Shown here: positions 1 through 7,143 of the stretch, one piece after another
Numbering within the stretch: position 1 is the first letter of the stretch
Layout: every line of letters begins with the position of its first letter
Origin: an uncultured Ruminococcus sp.
GTDB lineage: Bacteria; Bacillota; Clostridia; Oscillospirales; CAG-272
Assembly: GCA_902783905.1 (NCBI GenBank)
Contig: CACZSP010000156.1
Span: forward strand, 1 to 9,930
Length of the DNA: 9,930 nucleotides
Direction: 5' to 3'
Translations under genes and position numbers: made by a program
Notes under the pieces: generated by a model
The model's input: only the letters and a program-made list of their open reading frames with translations
Told to the model about the DNA's origin: nothing
Databases searched by the model: none

Positions 1-96
1 CCCGAACCGGAACCCGAACCCGAGTCGGAACCCGAACCCGAACCCGAACCGGAGCCCGAACCGGAGCCCGAGCCGGAACCCGAGCCCGAGCCGGAA
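1..96 (+). repeat. 6-bp tandem repeat encoding (Pro-Glu)n
   Basis: Sixteen consecutive 6-base units of the form CC(C/G)GA(A/G) occur here; one unit is TCGGAA and gives Ser-Glu. Third positions vary irregularly between units while the dipeptide is kept, which suggests selection on the protein rather than a freshly expanded DNA repeat. The array probably continues upstream of the window. A Pro-Glu run is expected to form a stiff, extended, strongly negative spacer. Confidence 0.9.
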
Positions 97-573
97 TCCG
101 CTTCGAGCGTCGATATTCCGGATCTTTTCGAAGCTCTGCGTGCGGTATACGGTATGCCGGACGCCAAAGGCGGAGAAGAAAAGAAGGAGACTCCCGAAGA
201 ACCCGATACGGCGGAAACAACCGCGGATCGGGAAAACGCGACCGCCGCTGACGGGCCGGCTGTTCCCGCTGACGAAAAGGCGGAAAAAGAGAAAGAAGTC
301 GACGCCGACGATATTCTCGCCCGCCTCCGCCGTTCTTTCGGAAGTTCAGCCGGAGCGGGGAGGGATGACCGAACGGTTTCCGAAGGAACCCCGGAAGCCG
401 AACCCGTGCCCGACACACTTTCCGAGCCTGAACCCTCGCCTGAGCCCGATCCCGTGCCGGAGATCTCCAAAGAAACCGCAAACGACGCCGGCGCGCGCGA
501 GATACCCGGGTCGATGTCGGACATCCGCTCGAGACTGGAGCAGATACGCGCCAGAATGGGTAAACGGAACTGA
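1..573 (+). CDS. Pro-Glu-repeat acidic protein, 3' part (possibly DivIVA-like tail)
   Basis: The reading frame is open from base 1 to the TGA at 571-573, so only the last 190 residues of a longer protein are present. It starts with 16 dipeptides, 15 Pro-Glu and one Ser-Glu, followed by low-complexity Ala/Glu/Pro/Asp/Lys sequence and a second short Pro-Glu stretch near residues 140-155. Three short predicted helices break the disorder: DLFEALRAVYG (residues 41-51), DILARLRRSFG (104-114) and RLEQIRARMG near the C-terminus (178-187). No catalytic motif is visible. In many Firmicutes the gene just before ileS is divIVA, a coiled-coil cell-division/polarity scaffold that can carry a variable acidic C-terminal tail. 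Position fits that, but the diagnostic N-terminal domain lies outside the window, so the identity is inferred from synteny only. Any other structural or division protein with a disordered tail would fit equally well. Confidence 0.75.
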   Translation, partial: PEPEPEPESEPEPEPEPEPEPEPEPEPEPEPESASSVDIPDLFEALRAVYGMPDAKGGEEKKETPEEPDTAETTADRENATAADGPAVPADEKAEKEKEVDADDILARLRRSFGSSAGAGRDDRTVSEGTPEAEPVPDTLSEPEPSPEPDPVPEISKETANDAGAREIPGSMSDIRSRLEQIRARMGKRN

Positions 574-613
574 CCGTTGATTAATGATTAATTACGAAAG
601 AGAACAATAAACG
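574..613. other. AT-rich gap before ileS
   Basis: This 40-base gap contains a direct repeat GATTAAT (579-585 and 586-592) that also forms TTAAT-G-ATTAA, and the weak purine-rich ribosome binding site of ileS (597-604). The AT content stands out against the surrounding coding sequence. A promoter is possible (TTGATT at 577-582), but no -10 box at proper spacing is convincing. The gap is too short for a T-box leader. Confidence 0.4.
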
Positions 614-3445
614 ATGCCTACCGATTACACTTCTACACTGAACCTTCCGCAGACGGGTTTTGCCATGAGGGCAAACCTTCCGCAGAGAGAACCGGAAATG
701 CTGAAATACTGGGAGCAGATCGGTCTTTACGATCTTCTCCTGAAGGAGAGCGAGGGCAGACCCGGCTTCGTGCTTCACGACGGCCCGCCTTTCTCAAACG
801 GCGATATCCACATGGGTCACGCGCTTAACAAGATCCTGAAAGATATCATAAACAAATCGAAGGCGATGTCGGGATACCGCGTCCCCTACGTTCCCGGCTG
901 GGACAACCACGGGATGCCGATCGAGAGCGCGATAATCAAGAAGAACAAGCTCAACCGCAAGCAGATGAGCGTTTCCGAGTTCCGCAGCGCCTGTCACGAT
1001 TTCGCGGCCGATTTCGTCAGCCGCCAGCGCGACGAGTTCCGCCGTCTCGGCGTCAACGCCGACTGGAAACACCCTTACGTGACGATGGATCCGCGCTTCG
1101 AGGCGAGAGAAGTCCGCGTTTTCGGTGAAATGTTCCAAAAGGGCTATATTTACAAGGGCCTGAAGCCGGTTTACTGGTGCCCGCACGACGAGACCGCTCT
1201 CGCCGAAGCCGAGATCGAATACAGCGACGACAAGTGTACGTCGGTCTTCGTCAAATTCCGCGTAAAAGACGACAAAGGAAAACTGTCGGGCGTTTGCGAT
1301 CCGTCCAAGACATTTTTCATTATATGGACGACGACGATCTGGACTCTGCCGGGCAACCGCGCCATCGCGCTCAGTCCTTCGGACGACTACGCCGTGATAA
1401 AGGCGGGAGGCGAGTATTATATAGTCGCCGCTCCGCTGGCGGAAAAGACGATGGCTGCCGGCGGGGTCGACGACTGGGAAACGGTCGCCGTCATGAAGGG
1501 CAGCGAATTTGAATATATGACAGCCGCCCATCCCTTCCTCGACATCGATTCGCTGGTCGTTACAGCCGATTACGTTACGATGGACAGCGGTTCGGGATGC
1601 GTTCACACCGCTCCCGGTTTCGGCGCAGACGACTATCTGACCGGAAAAAGATACGGCATCGAGATAGCCGTTCCGGTGGACGACCGCGGCTATCAGACCG
1701 AAGCCGCCGGGAAATATGCCGGAATGTATTATGAAAAGTCCAACGAGGCGATCTTCGAGGATCTTAAGGAGAGCGGCGATCTTTTCGCTTACGAAAGGAT
1801 CGAGCACTCGTATCCGCACTGCTGGAGATGCAAGAACCCGATAATTTTCCGCGCGACCCCGCAGTGGTTCTGCTCGGTCGACGCCTTCAAGGACGCCGCC
1901 GTCGCCGCCTGCGAAAAGGTCGTCTGGCAGCCCGCCTGGGGAGGCGAGAGGATCGCCCAGATGGTTCGGGAAAGATCCGACTGGTGCATCTCCCGCCAGC
2001 GTCACTGGGGACTTCCGATCCCCGTCTTCTACTGCGCCGACTGCGGTGAAGTCATCTGCGACGCGCAGACCATCGACAAAGTCTCAAAAGTATTCGCCGA
2101 GAAGGGATCCAACGCCTGGTTCGATCTCGATCCGTCGGAATTCCTCGGAAAAGAATTTGCCTGCCCGAAATGCGGATCGCACTCCTTCACGAAGGAGCAG
2201 AACACACTCGACGGATGGTTCGACTCGGGGTCCACGCACTTTGCGGTCATCGAGGACGGCGGGTATCTCCCCGAATGGGACAAGCAGACCGGCTGGCCGG
2301 CCGACCTTTATCTCGAAGGCGCAGATCAGTACCGCGGCTGGTTCCAGTCGTCGCTTCTCACCGCCGTCGGTTCCGGTAAGACCGAGGCGCCCTTCCGCAC
2401 CGTTCTCACTCACGGCTGGACGGTCGACGGAGAAGGGAAGGCGATGCACAAATCCCTCGGCAACTCGATCTCTCCCGACGATATCATCAAAAAATACGGA
2501 GCCGATCTCGTCCGCCTCTGGGTCGCCTCAAGCGATTACAGCGTTGACGTCCGTTGCTCGGACAGCATATTCAAGCAGCTGTCGGAGGCCTACCGCAAGA
2601 TCCGCAACACCGCCAGGATCATCCTCGCAAATCTCGGGGATTTCGATCCCGACAGGGATTCGGTACCCGTCGCGAAGCTCCCCGAGATCGACAGATGGGC
2701 GCTTTGCAGGCTGAACGAGCTTGTCGCCGCCTGCCGCGAAGGATACGATTCATACCAGTTCCACACCGTTTATCACGCCATAAACAACTTCTGCACCGTC
2801 GATATGTCGAAACTTTACGTCGACATCACCAAGGACAGGGTGTACGTCGAGCGCGCCGATTCCTTCGAGCGCCGTTCGGCCCAGACGGTTATGTTCACCG
2901 TCATCGACGCCATGACCCGTCTTCTCGCGCCGCTGCTTTCGTTTACAGCCGAGGAGATCTGGCAGGCAATGCCCCACAGATCGGGTGACGACCGGCGCAG
3001 CGTTTATCTCAACCGGCTTCCCGACGCCGACGCGGAGTTCTCGTTTGACGGCGAGGAACGCTGGGAGAAGCTGTTCGATCTTCGCGACGACGTTATGAAG
3101 GCGCTGGAGATCGCGCGCGCCGAAAAGATGATCGGAAAATCCCTCGACGCGAAGGTATCGGTCTATACGACCGACGCCGGAACCGCGGCTCTTCTCGGCT
3201 GCTTCGGACAGTCGGAGCTCTCAACGGTGTTCATCACTTCGGGTGCCGAAGTGATTGCGTCGGAAGCTCCCGAAGGATCGTTCAGGCCCGAGGACGGCAA
3301 GCCGATAGCCGTCCTGGTAAAACCGGCCGACGGGCGTCGCTGCGACAGGTGCTGGGGCTATTTCACCGAAGGGAGCGACACGGCCGACGGCGGGTTTATC
3401 TGCCCGAGATGCAAAAAGATCGTTTCCTTCGTAACCGGCAAATAA
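614..3445 (+). CDS. ileS: isoleucyl-tRNA synthetase
   Basis: This cytoplasmic class Ia enzyme charges tRNA-Ile with isoleucine using ATP. The 943 residues match a full-length bacterial enzyme. The N-terminal HDGPPFSNGDIHMGHALN segment carries the HIGH signature as HMGH at residues 66-69. The CP1 editing domain is recognisable from GSGCVHTAPGFGADDY. The KMSKS loop reads AMHKS at 610-614, before LGNS. A C-terminal zinc site is intact as CDRCWGY (C910, C913) plus CPRC (C930, C933). Extra Cys pairs near CADCGEVIC and CPKCG in the central part probably bind a second metal. The ATG at 614 is preceded by a weak purine-rich AAAGAGAA (597-604). The stop overlaps the lspA start by one base (TAATG), so the two are probably cotranscribed. 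The zinc-finger C-terminus and general layout suggest the common bacterial form rather than the eukaryote-like, mupirocin-resistant form. Confidence 0.98.
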   Translation: MPTDYTSTLNLPQTGFAMRANLPQREPEMLKYWEQIGLYDLLLKESEGRPGFVLHDGPPFSNGDIHMGHALNKILKDIINKSKAMSGYRVPYVPGWDNHGMPIESAIIKKNKLNRKQMSVSEFRSACHDFAADFVSRQRDEFRRLGVNADWKHPYVTMDPRFEAREVRVFGEMFQKGYIYKGLKPVYWCPHDETALAEAEIEYSDDKCTSVFVKFRVKDDKGKLSGVCDPSKTFFIIWTTTIWTLPGNRAIALSPSDDYAVIKAGGEYYIVAAPLAEKTMAAGGVDDWETVAVMKGSEFEYMTAAHPFLDIDSLVVTADYVTMDSGSGCVHTAPGFGADDYLTGKRYGIEIAVPVDDRGYQTEAAGKYAGMYYEKSNEAIFEDLKESGDLFAYERIEHSYPHCWRCKNPIIFRATPQWFCSVDAFKDAAVAACEKVVWQPAWGGERIAQMVRERSDWCISRQRHWGLPIPVFYCADCGEVICDAQTIDKVSKVFAEKGSNAWFDLDPSEFLGKEFACPKCGSHSFTKEQNTLDGWFDSGSTHFAVIEDGGYLPEWDKQTGWPADLYLEGADQYRGWFQSSLLTAVGSGKTEAPFRTVLTHGWTVDGEGKAMHKSLGNSISPDDIIKKYGADLVRLWVASSDYSVDVRCSDSIFKQLSEAYRKIRNTARIILANLGDFDPDRDSVPVAKLPEIDRWALCRLNELVAACREGYDSYQFHTVYHAINNFCTVDMSKLYVDITKDRVYVERADSFERRSAQTVMFTVIDAMTRLLAPLLSFTAEEIWQAMPHRSGDDRRSVYLNRLPDADAEFSFDGEERWEKLFDLRDDVMKALEIARAEKMIGKSLDAKVSVYTTDAGTAALLGCFGQSELSTVFITSGAEVIASEAPEGSFRPEDGKPIAVLVKPADGRRCDRCWGYFTEGSDTADGGFICPRCKKIVSFVTGK

Positions 3446-3963
3446 TGGTTCTCTGGATAATAATTGCGGCGGCGGTCATCGCCGCCGACCGCATAACGAA
3501 AGCGCTGACCGTTTCGCGCCTTGCTCTGGGCGAATCGGTTGACGTCATTCCCGGCGTGTTCCGGTTTACCTACGTGCAGAATCGCGGAGCCGCGTTCGGG
3601 ATGCTCAGCAATCACCGCTGGGTGTTCATACTGTTTTCGGCCGTCGCGATCGTCGGGATAATCGTTTACGTGATCGTAAAAAAGCCGAAAGACAAACTGC
3701 TTATGACCGCGCTTTCGCTGATAGTCGGCGGGGGCATCGGAAACATGATCGACAGGATCGGCACCGGATACGTGGTGGACTTTCTTGATTTCTGCCTTTT
3801 TCCGAATCTCTGGAAGTGGGTGTTCAACGTTGCGGACGCCGCGGCGTGCATCGGCGCCGCTCTTCTCATGCTGTACTTTATAGCGGACACGGTGAAAGAG
3901 AACAAAAAGGCAAAGTCGCAGCCGGCCGGGCAAAAGAGCGAAAAGAACGATGACCTTGTTTAA
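3445..3963 (+). CDS. lspA: lipoprotein signal peptidase (signal peptidase II)
   Basis: This membrane aspartyl protease removes the signal peptide of diacylglyceryl-modified prolipoproteins just before the lipobox cysteine. The 172-residue product has the usual length and four hydrophobic segments (about 2-14, 50-73, 85-105 and 130-153). Family motifs are clear: NRGAAFG from N46, GNMIDR around D103, GYVVDFLDF with catalytic D112, and FNVADAAACIG with catalytic D131; the 18-19 residue spacing of the two Asp is typical. The frame is open further upstream, to an ATG at 3349, but the start at 3445 is chosen because it overlaps the ileS stop (TAATG) and puts the first transmembrane helix at the N-terminus. 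The C-terminus is a Lys-rich cytoplasmic tail. The gene overlaps the following pseudouridine synthase by 14 bases. Two lipoproteins encoded downstream (5818 and 8168) are obvious potential substrates. Confidence 0.97.
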   Translation: MVLWIIIAAAVIAADRITKALTVSRLALGESVDVIPGVFRFTYVQNRGAAFGMLSNHRWVFILFSAVAIVGIIVYVIVKKPKDKLLMTALSLIVGGGIGNMIDRIGTGYVVDFLDFCLFPNLWKWVFNVADAAACIGAALLMLYFIADTVKENKKAKSQPAGQKSEKNDDLV

Positions 3964-4963
3964 TCCATCCGAATTAAACGTCTGCTCAGATCCGGACGAA
4001 GAACAGGTATTATCCTTCACGGTATCCGCCGGCGACGCGGGAACGAGGATCGACCGGTTTATATCGCAAAGGACGGAAAAGGAGCCGCTTCCGGTTTCAC
4101 GCTCGAGAGCGGCTTCTCTTTGTGACGGCGGATTCGTCCTTGTCAACGGAAAAAAGGTGAAGAAAAACCGACTTCTGTCGGAAAACGACGCTGTCTCGGT
4201 TTTTCTTCCTCCTCCGGAAGACGACGACGTCGAACCCGAGAATATCCCGCTTGACGTCGTATACGAGGATTCCGACGTGATCGTCGTCAACAAGCCATCC
4301 GGAATGGTCGTGCATCCGGCGCCGGGGCATACTTCCGGGACTTTGTGCGCCGCGCTGCTGTATCACTGCGGCGGATCGCTTTCGGGCATCGGCGGCGTGT
4401 CCCGCCCGGGCATCGTCCACCGCATAGACAAGGACACGTCAGGTCTGATTATAGCCGCCAAAAACGATATCGCGCACGCCTCTCTTTCGGCTCAGATAAA
4501 AGAGCACAGCGCGCGCAGGACTTATCTGGCTCTCTGCATCGGCACTCCCGGAAAGGGAGAGGAGTCGGGAGATATCGACCTGCCGATAGGACGTCATCCC
4601 GTCGACAGGATGAAAATGGCGGTTTTCGTTCAGCCGTCCGCTTCGGCGAGAAACGCGCTGACGCACTGGCGCGTACTTGAAAGATACAAAGGTTATTCGC
4701 TGGTCGAATGCCGCCTCGAAACCGGGAGGACGCATCAGATCCGCGTTCATCTGTCTTATACCGGGCATCCGGTCCTGGGCGATCCTCTTTACGGAGGCGA
4801 CGGCGATCCCTTCGTGCGACGGCATCCGGGCCTTTTTTGCGGACAGATGCTTCACGCCTGCAGGATAGAGTTTTCGCATCCGGTAAGCGGTAAGAGGATC
4901 GTCCTCGAAGCGCCGCCGCCTCCCGAGTTTTCGGAGGCGCAAAGATTACTCTCGGAGTTGTGA
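3950..4963 (+). CDS. RluA/RluD-family RNA pseudouridine synthase
   Basis: The product is predicted to isomerise specific uridines in RNA, most likely 23S rRNA, to pseudouridine. An N-terminal S4-type RNA-binding domain spans about residues 22-90 (GTRIDRFISQR and GFVLVNGKKVKKN are recognisable). The catalytic domain follows, with VVNKPSGMVVHPAPGH, the signature HRIDKDTSGLI where D160 is the nucleophile, and ETGRTHQIRVHLSYTGHPVLGDPLYGG. At 337 residues it is full length; about 20 residues before the S4 domain are variable. The ATG lies inside the end of lspA, a 14-base overlap that suggests translational coupling. Presence immediately after lspA is the usual Firmicutes arrangement, where this gene is often labelled rluD or ylyB. 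Target position cannot be read from sequence, so no symbol is assigned. Confidence 0.95.
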   Translation: MTLFNPSELNVCSDPDEEQVLSFTVSAGDAGTRIDRFISQRTEKEPLPVSRSRAASLCDGGFVLVNGKKVKKNRLLSENDAVSVFLPPPEDDDVEPENIPLDVVYEDSDVIVVNKPSGMVVHPAPGHTSGTLCAALLYHCGGSLSGIGGVSRPGIVHRIDKDTSGLIIAAKNDIAHASLSAQIKEHSARRTYLALCIGTPGKGEESGDIDLPIGRHPVDRMKMAVFVQPSASARNALTHWRVLERYKGYSLVECRLETGRTHQIRVHLSYTGHPVLGDPLYGGDGDPFVRRHPGLFCGQMLHACRIEFSHPVSGKRIVLEAPPPPEFSEAQRLLSEL

Positions 4964-4969
4964 GACGAA

Positions 4970-5821
4970 TTGACTGATTTTTCGGGTTATATGATCGTGA
5001 CCGACCTCGACGGGACCTTTTTCGGTCCGCACGCCGCGGTCATAGAAAGAAATATCGAAGCGGTAGAACGCTTCAAAGCCGGGGGAGGGATCTTCACGAT
5101 CGCCACCGGCAGACTGTCGGACGCCGTCGAATACGTTATGCCTTACATGCGCACCCTGGTCAACGCTCCGGTTATCGCTTGCAACGGAGCCGAGCTTTAC
5201 GACCCGGAAACCGGGAAAGCGATTGCCCTGCGTCCGCTGCCGCCTTCGACCGGAAAAGTGCTCGACTTTATTTTCGAAAAATATCCGGAATTCGGCATAC
5301 GCGTATCCTGCCCCGAAGGATTCCTCGTTTCCCCGGACAATCTCGCCGCGTCGGCTCTTCTGAGAAAGGATATATCGGTCACGAATCCGGACAGGGTGCT
5401 CCGGCTGCCGAGAGGGGAATGGGACGAAACGGTCTGGTACAAGTTCGTCGTCAGGGGTGAGCCGGAGGAACTTGAAAAGCTGAGAGACGATCTTGAAAGC
5501 TTTTTCCCGGGCGATGTGTCGCTCAGCAAATCCGGACTGAAAATGTTCGAGATCCAGGCGCCCGGCACCGACAAGGCGGTGCATTTTCCGTTTCTGCGTG
5601 AATACGCACGGAAGAAGAACGGCAAAAATGTTTTCCTTTTCGCGGCCGGGGATTACGAAAACGATATCCCGATGCTGCTTGCCGCCGACTCAGGCGTCTG
5701 CCCCGCAAACGCGATCGACCGCGTAAAAGAGACCGCCGATCTCCGCTTCTGCCGGAACACCGAAGGGCTTATCGCCGATCTCGTCGAATATATCGAAAAA
5801 AACGGAGACGTCAAAAGATGA
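4970..5821 (+). CDS. Cof-type HAD-IIB family phosphatase
   Basis: This is a predicted cytoplasmic Mg-dependent phosphatase acting on small phosphorylated metabolites; the substrate is unknown. All four HAD motifs are visible: I, TDLDGTF with nucleophile D12 and acid/base D14; II, TIATGR with T46; III, K202 in GTDKAVHF; IV, GDYENDIPML with D228 and D232. The stretch between motifs II and III is the expected C2B cap. The length of 283 residues is normal. The start is TTG at 4970, seven bases after the rluD-like stop, with GGAG at 4954-4957 about 12 bases upstream. The alternative in-frame ATG at 4991 would begin MIVTDLDGT, leaving almost nothing before motif I, and has no ribosome binding site; TTG is preferred but not proven. 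The stop overlaps the next gene's start as ATGA. Confidence 0.93.
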   Translation: MTDFSGYMIVTDLDGTFFGPHAAVIERNIEAVERFKAGGGIFTIATGRLSDAVEYVMPYMRTLVNAPVIACNGAELYDPETGKAIALRPLPPSTGKVLDFIFEKYPEFGIRVSCPEGFLVSPDNLAASALLRKDISVTNPDRVLRLPRGEWDETVWYKFVVRGEPEELEKLRDDLESFFPGDVSLSKSGLKMFEIQAPGTDKAVHFPFLREYARKKNGKNVFLFAAGDYENDIPMLLAADSGVCPANAIDRVKETADLRFCRNTEGLIADLVEYIEKNGDVKR

Positions 5822-7131
5822 AGACGTACGTAAAAACCGCATTTTTATTTTCAATAATTGCTGTCTCCCTGCTGCTGATCCACGGCTGCGCCGGCACTCC
5901 GGAAACGACGGTACCCGCCGGTTCGTCCTCCGGTGAACCGGCTTCCACAGAGCCGTTAACGACGGAAAATCCCGACGCGGACGGTCTTTTGCTCATCGAA
6001 GGGAAAGAAACGAGATTCACCGTCATACGTCCCGACGTCGCGTCCGACGCGGTCGTCGAGGGGGCGGTGGCGGTCAAGGCGGCGATTGCCGGGATAACCG
6101 GGACCCCGTGCGCGATCGACAGCGACTGGATCAAAGGAGAAAAAGCGCCGGTATCGACCGACACGTACGAAATACTTATAGGGAAGACCAACCGAACCGA
6201 GACGGAGCAGGCGAAAAACGATCTTCCCGAATACGGATACGTTATAAAAGCCGTCGGAAATAAGGTCGTCATTCTCGGCACCGGAGACGAAATGACTGCA
6301 AAGGCGTGCTCGACGTTTATCGAGAAGTTCCTTTCCGGCGGAACGTCCGAAGGAAGGATCGTATTCCGCGCGGAGGATTCGATCCGGGAGGAGGCGGAGC
6401 GCTGGGGACTTGCCGACTACATTTCCTCCGGCACGGCTTTCAAGGTGGCTTTGACCGAGGTGATCTACGCCCGTCCGGAAGGCGACTACAAAGTCGCCCA
6501 GGGAGCGGCGTCCGACGGTACATACGCCTATTTCATTCTGCGCACGTCACAGGACGGAGACGCGGTAGTTGCGAAATATACCCTTGATACGGGAAAATTC
6601 GTGGCGAAAAGCGAGCCCTTCCACGTATTCCACGGAAACGATATGACCTTCGATACCGGGAAGAACCTGATAATCGTCGCTCACGGATCGTCGGAAGGGA
6701 AAATACTGACTACGGTCGATCCGGACACCCTCAAGGTGGTGACCCAGACCCTCGACATCCCCGTTGGCTCCGGAGCCATAACCTACAATTCAGCCGAGGA
6801 TCTGTACGCCATAAGCCAGGGCGGAAAAACGCTTCACATCGTTTCGTCGGATTATAAACTGATAAGATCTTACTCGAGGACTCCGACGTCGGGCTACACG
6901 GCGCAGGGAATGGGGTCGGACGACAGATTCGTCTACTTCCCGATGAGCGGAAGCAGCGACAACATACTGATGACATACACCTGGAAGGGAGAGTACGTCA
7001 CCGACGTGCATCTTCCGACGACGAACGAGTCGGAATCGATGTTCTGGGTTAACGGCACCTATTACGTCAACTTTTATCAGAGCGGCGGCGGAGCCCATCT
7101 CTACCGTCTCGACGTTTATCCTGCAGACTGA
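5818..7131 (+). CDS. lipoprotein with propeller-like C-terminal region, function unknown
   Basis: The 437-residue product has a Sec/lipoprotein signal peptide: Lys-containing start, hydrophobic residues 8-21, then IHGC with the lipidated cysteine at C24. His at -2 is unusual but tolerated. A Thr/Ser/Pro-rich linker follows (about 25-55). Residues 57-190 contain YEILIGKTNRTE (from Y117) and GYVIKAVGNKVVILGTG (from G140), which resemble an N-terminal alpha/beta module I associate with secreted clostridial proteins, sometimes next to glycosidase-like domains. Residues 195-437 are beta-rich with repeated aromatic/Gly-Asp segments, including FHGNDMTFD from F271, and look like a beta-propeller. No catalytic residues are recognised. 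It should sit on the outer face of the membrane. The start overlaps the HAD stop (ATGA), and the permease gene begins 12 bases after its stop. It could be a binding, scaffolding or sensor protein; the domain assignments are from memory and tentative. Confidence 0.85.
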   Translation: MKTYVKTAFLFSIIAVSLLLIHGCAGTPETTVPAGSSSGEPASTEPLTTENPDADGLLLIEGKETRFTVIRPDVASDAVVEGAVAVKAAIAGITGTPCAIDSDWIKGEKAPVSTDTYEILIGKTNRTETEQAKNDLPEYGYVIKAVGNKVVILGTGDEMTAKACSTFIEKFLSGGTSEGRIVFRAEDSIREEAERWGLADYISSGTAFKVALTEVIYARPEGDYKVAQGAASDGTYAYFILRTSQDGDAVVAKYTLDTGKFVAKSEPFHVFHGNDMTFDTGKNLIIVAHGSSEGKILTTVDPDTLKVVTQTLDIPVGSGAITYNSAEDLYAISQGGKTLHIVSSDYKLIRSYSRTPTSGYTAQGMGSDDRFVYFPMSGSSDNILMTYTWKGEYVTDVHLPTTNESESMFWVNGTYYVNFYQSGGGAHLYRLDVYPAD

Positions 7132-7132
7132 C

Positions 7133-7137
7133 GGAGG
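7133..7137 (+). promoter_or_regulatory. ribosome binding site for the GTG-start permease
   Basis: GGAGG is found six bases before GTG at 7144. This strong site is what fixes the non-ATG start of the AEC permease, because no ATG in frame lies near it. It falls in the 12-base gap after the lipoprotein stop. Confidence 0.8.
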
Positions 7138-7143
7138 CGGACG

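Noticed and set aside
1..96. CRISPR-like or satellite repeat array
   Set aside because: The 6-base units have no spacers and stay in frame as Pro-Glu codons, so it is a coding repeat.
140..580. Second-frame plus-strand ORF of 146 codons, Arg/Pro/Lys-rich
   Set aside because: It is the +1 frame of the acidic Pro/Glu-rich gene. Basic low-complexity composition is what a shifted Glu/Ala/Pro frame gives, and the frame open from base 1 to 573 explains the region better.
574..613. T-box riboswitch leader for ileS
   Set aside because: Only 40 bases separate ileS from the upstream gene, far too short for a T-box with its specifier stem and antiterminator; none of its conserved sequence is seen.
794..2005. 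403-codon open frame on the minus strand opposite ileS
   Set aside because: It lies wholly inside a certain ileS. GC-rich third positions leave the complementary frame open, the translation is low in recognisable motifs, and no ribosome binding site or neighbour supports it.
3349..3444. Upstream ATG extension of lspA
   Set aside because: The extra 32 residues overlap the ileS zinc-binding C-terminus and would put an Arg-rich sequence ahead of the first transmembrane helix. The TAATG junction start at 3445 fits the family length.
3358..4293. 311-codon open frame on the minus strand spanning lspA and the pseudouridine synthase
   Set aside because: It crosses the boundary of two clear plus-strand genes and has no motif; it reflects codon bias of the opposite strand.
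4917..4939. 7-bp inverted repeat CGCCTCC...GGAGGCG near the end of the pseudouridine synthase gene
   Set aside because: It lies within coding sequence, has a nine-base loop and no T-run, and the next gene starts seven bases after the stop, so a terminator is unlikely.
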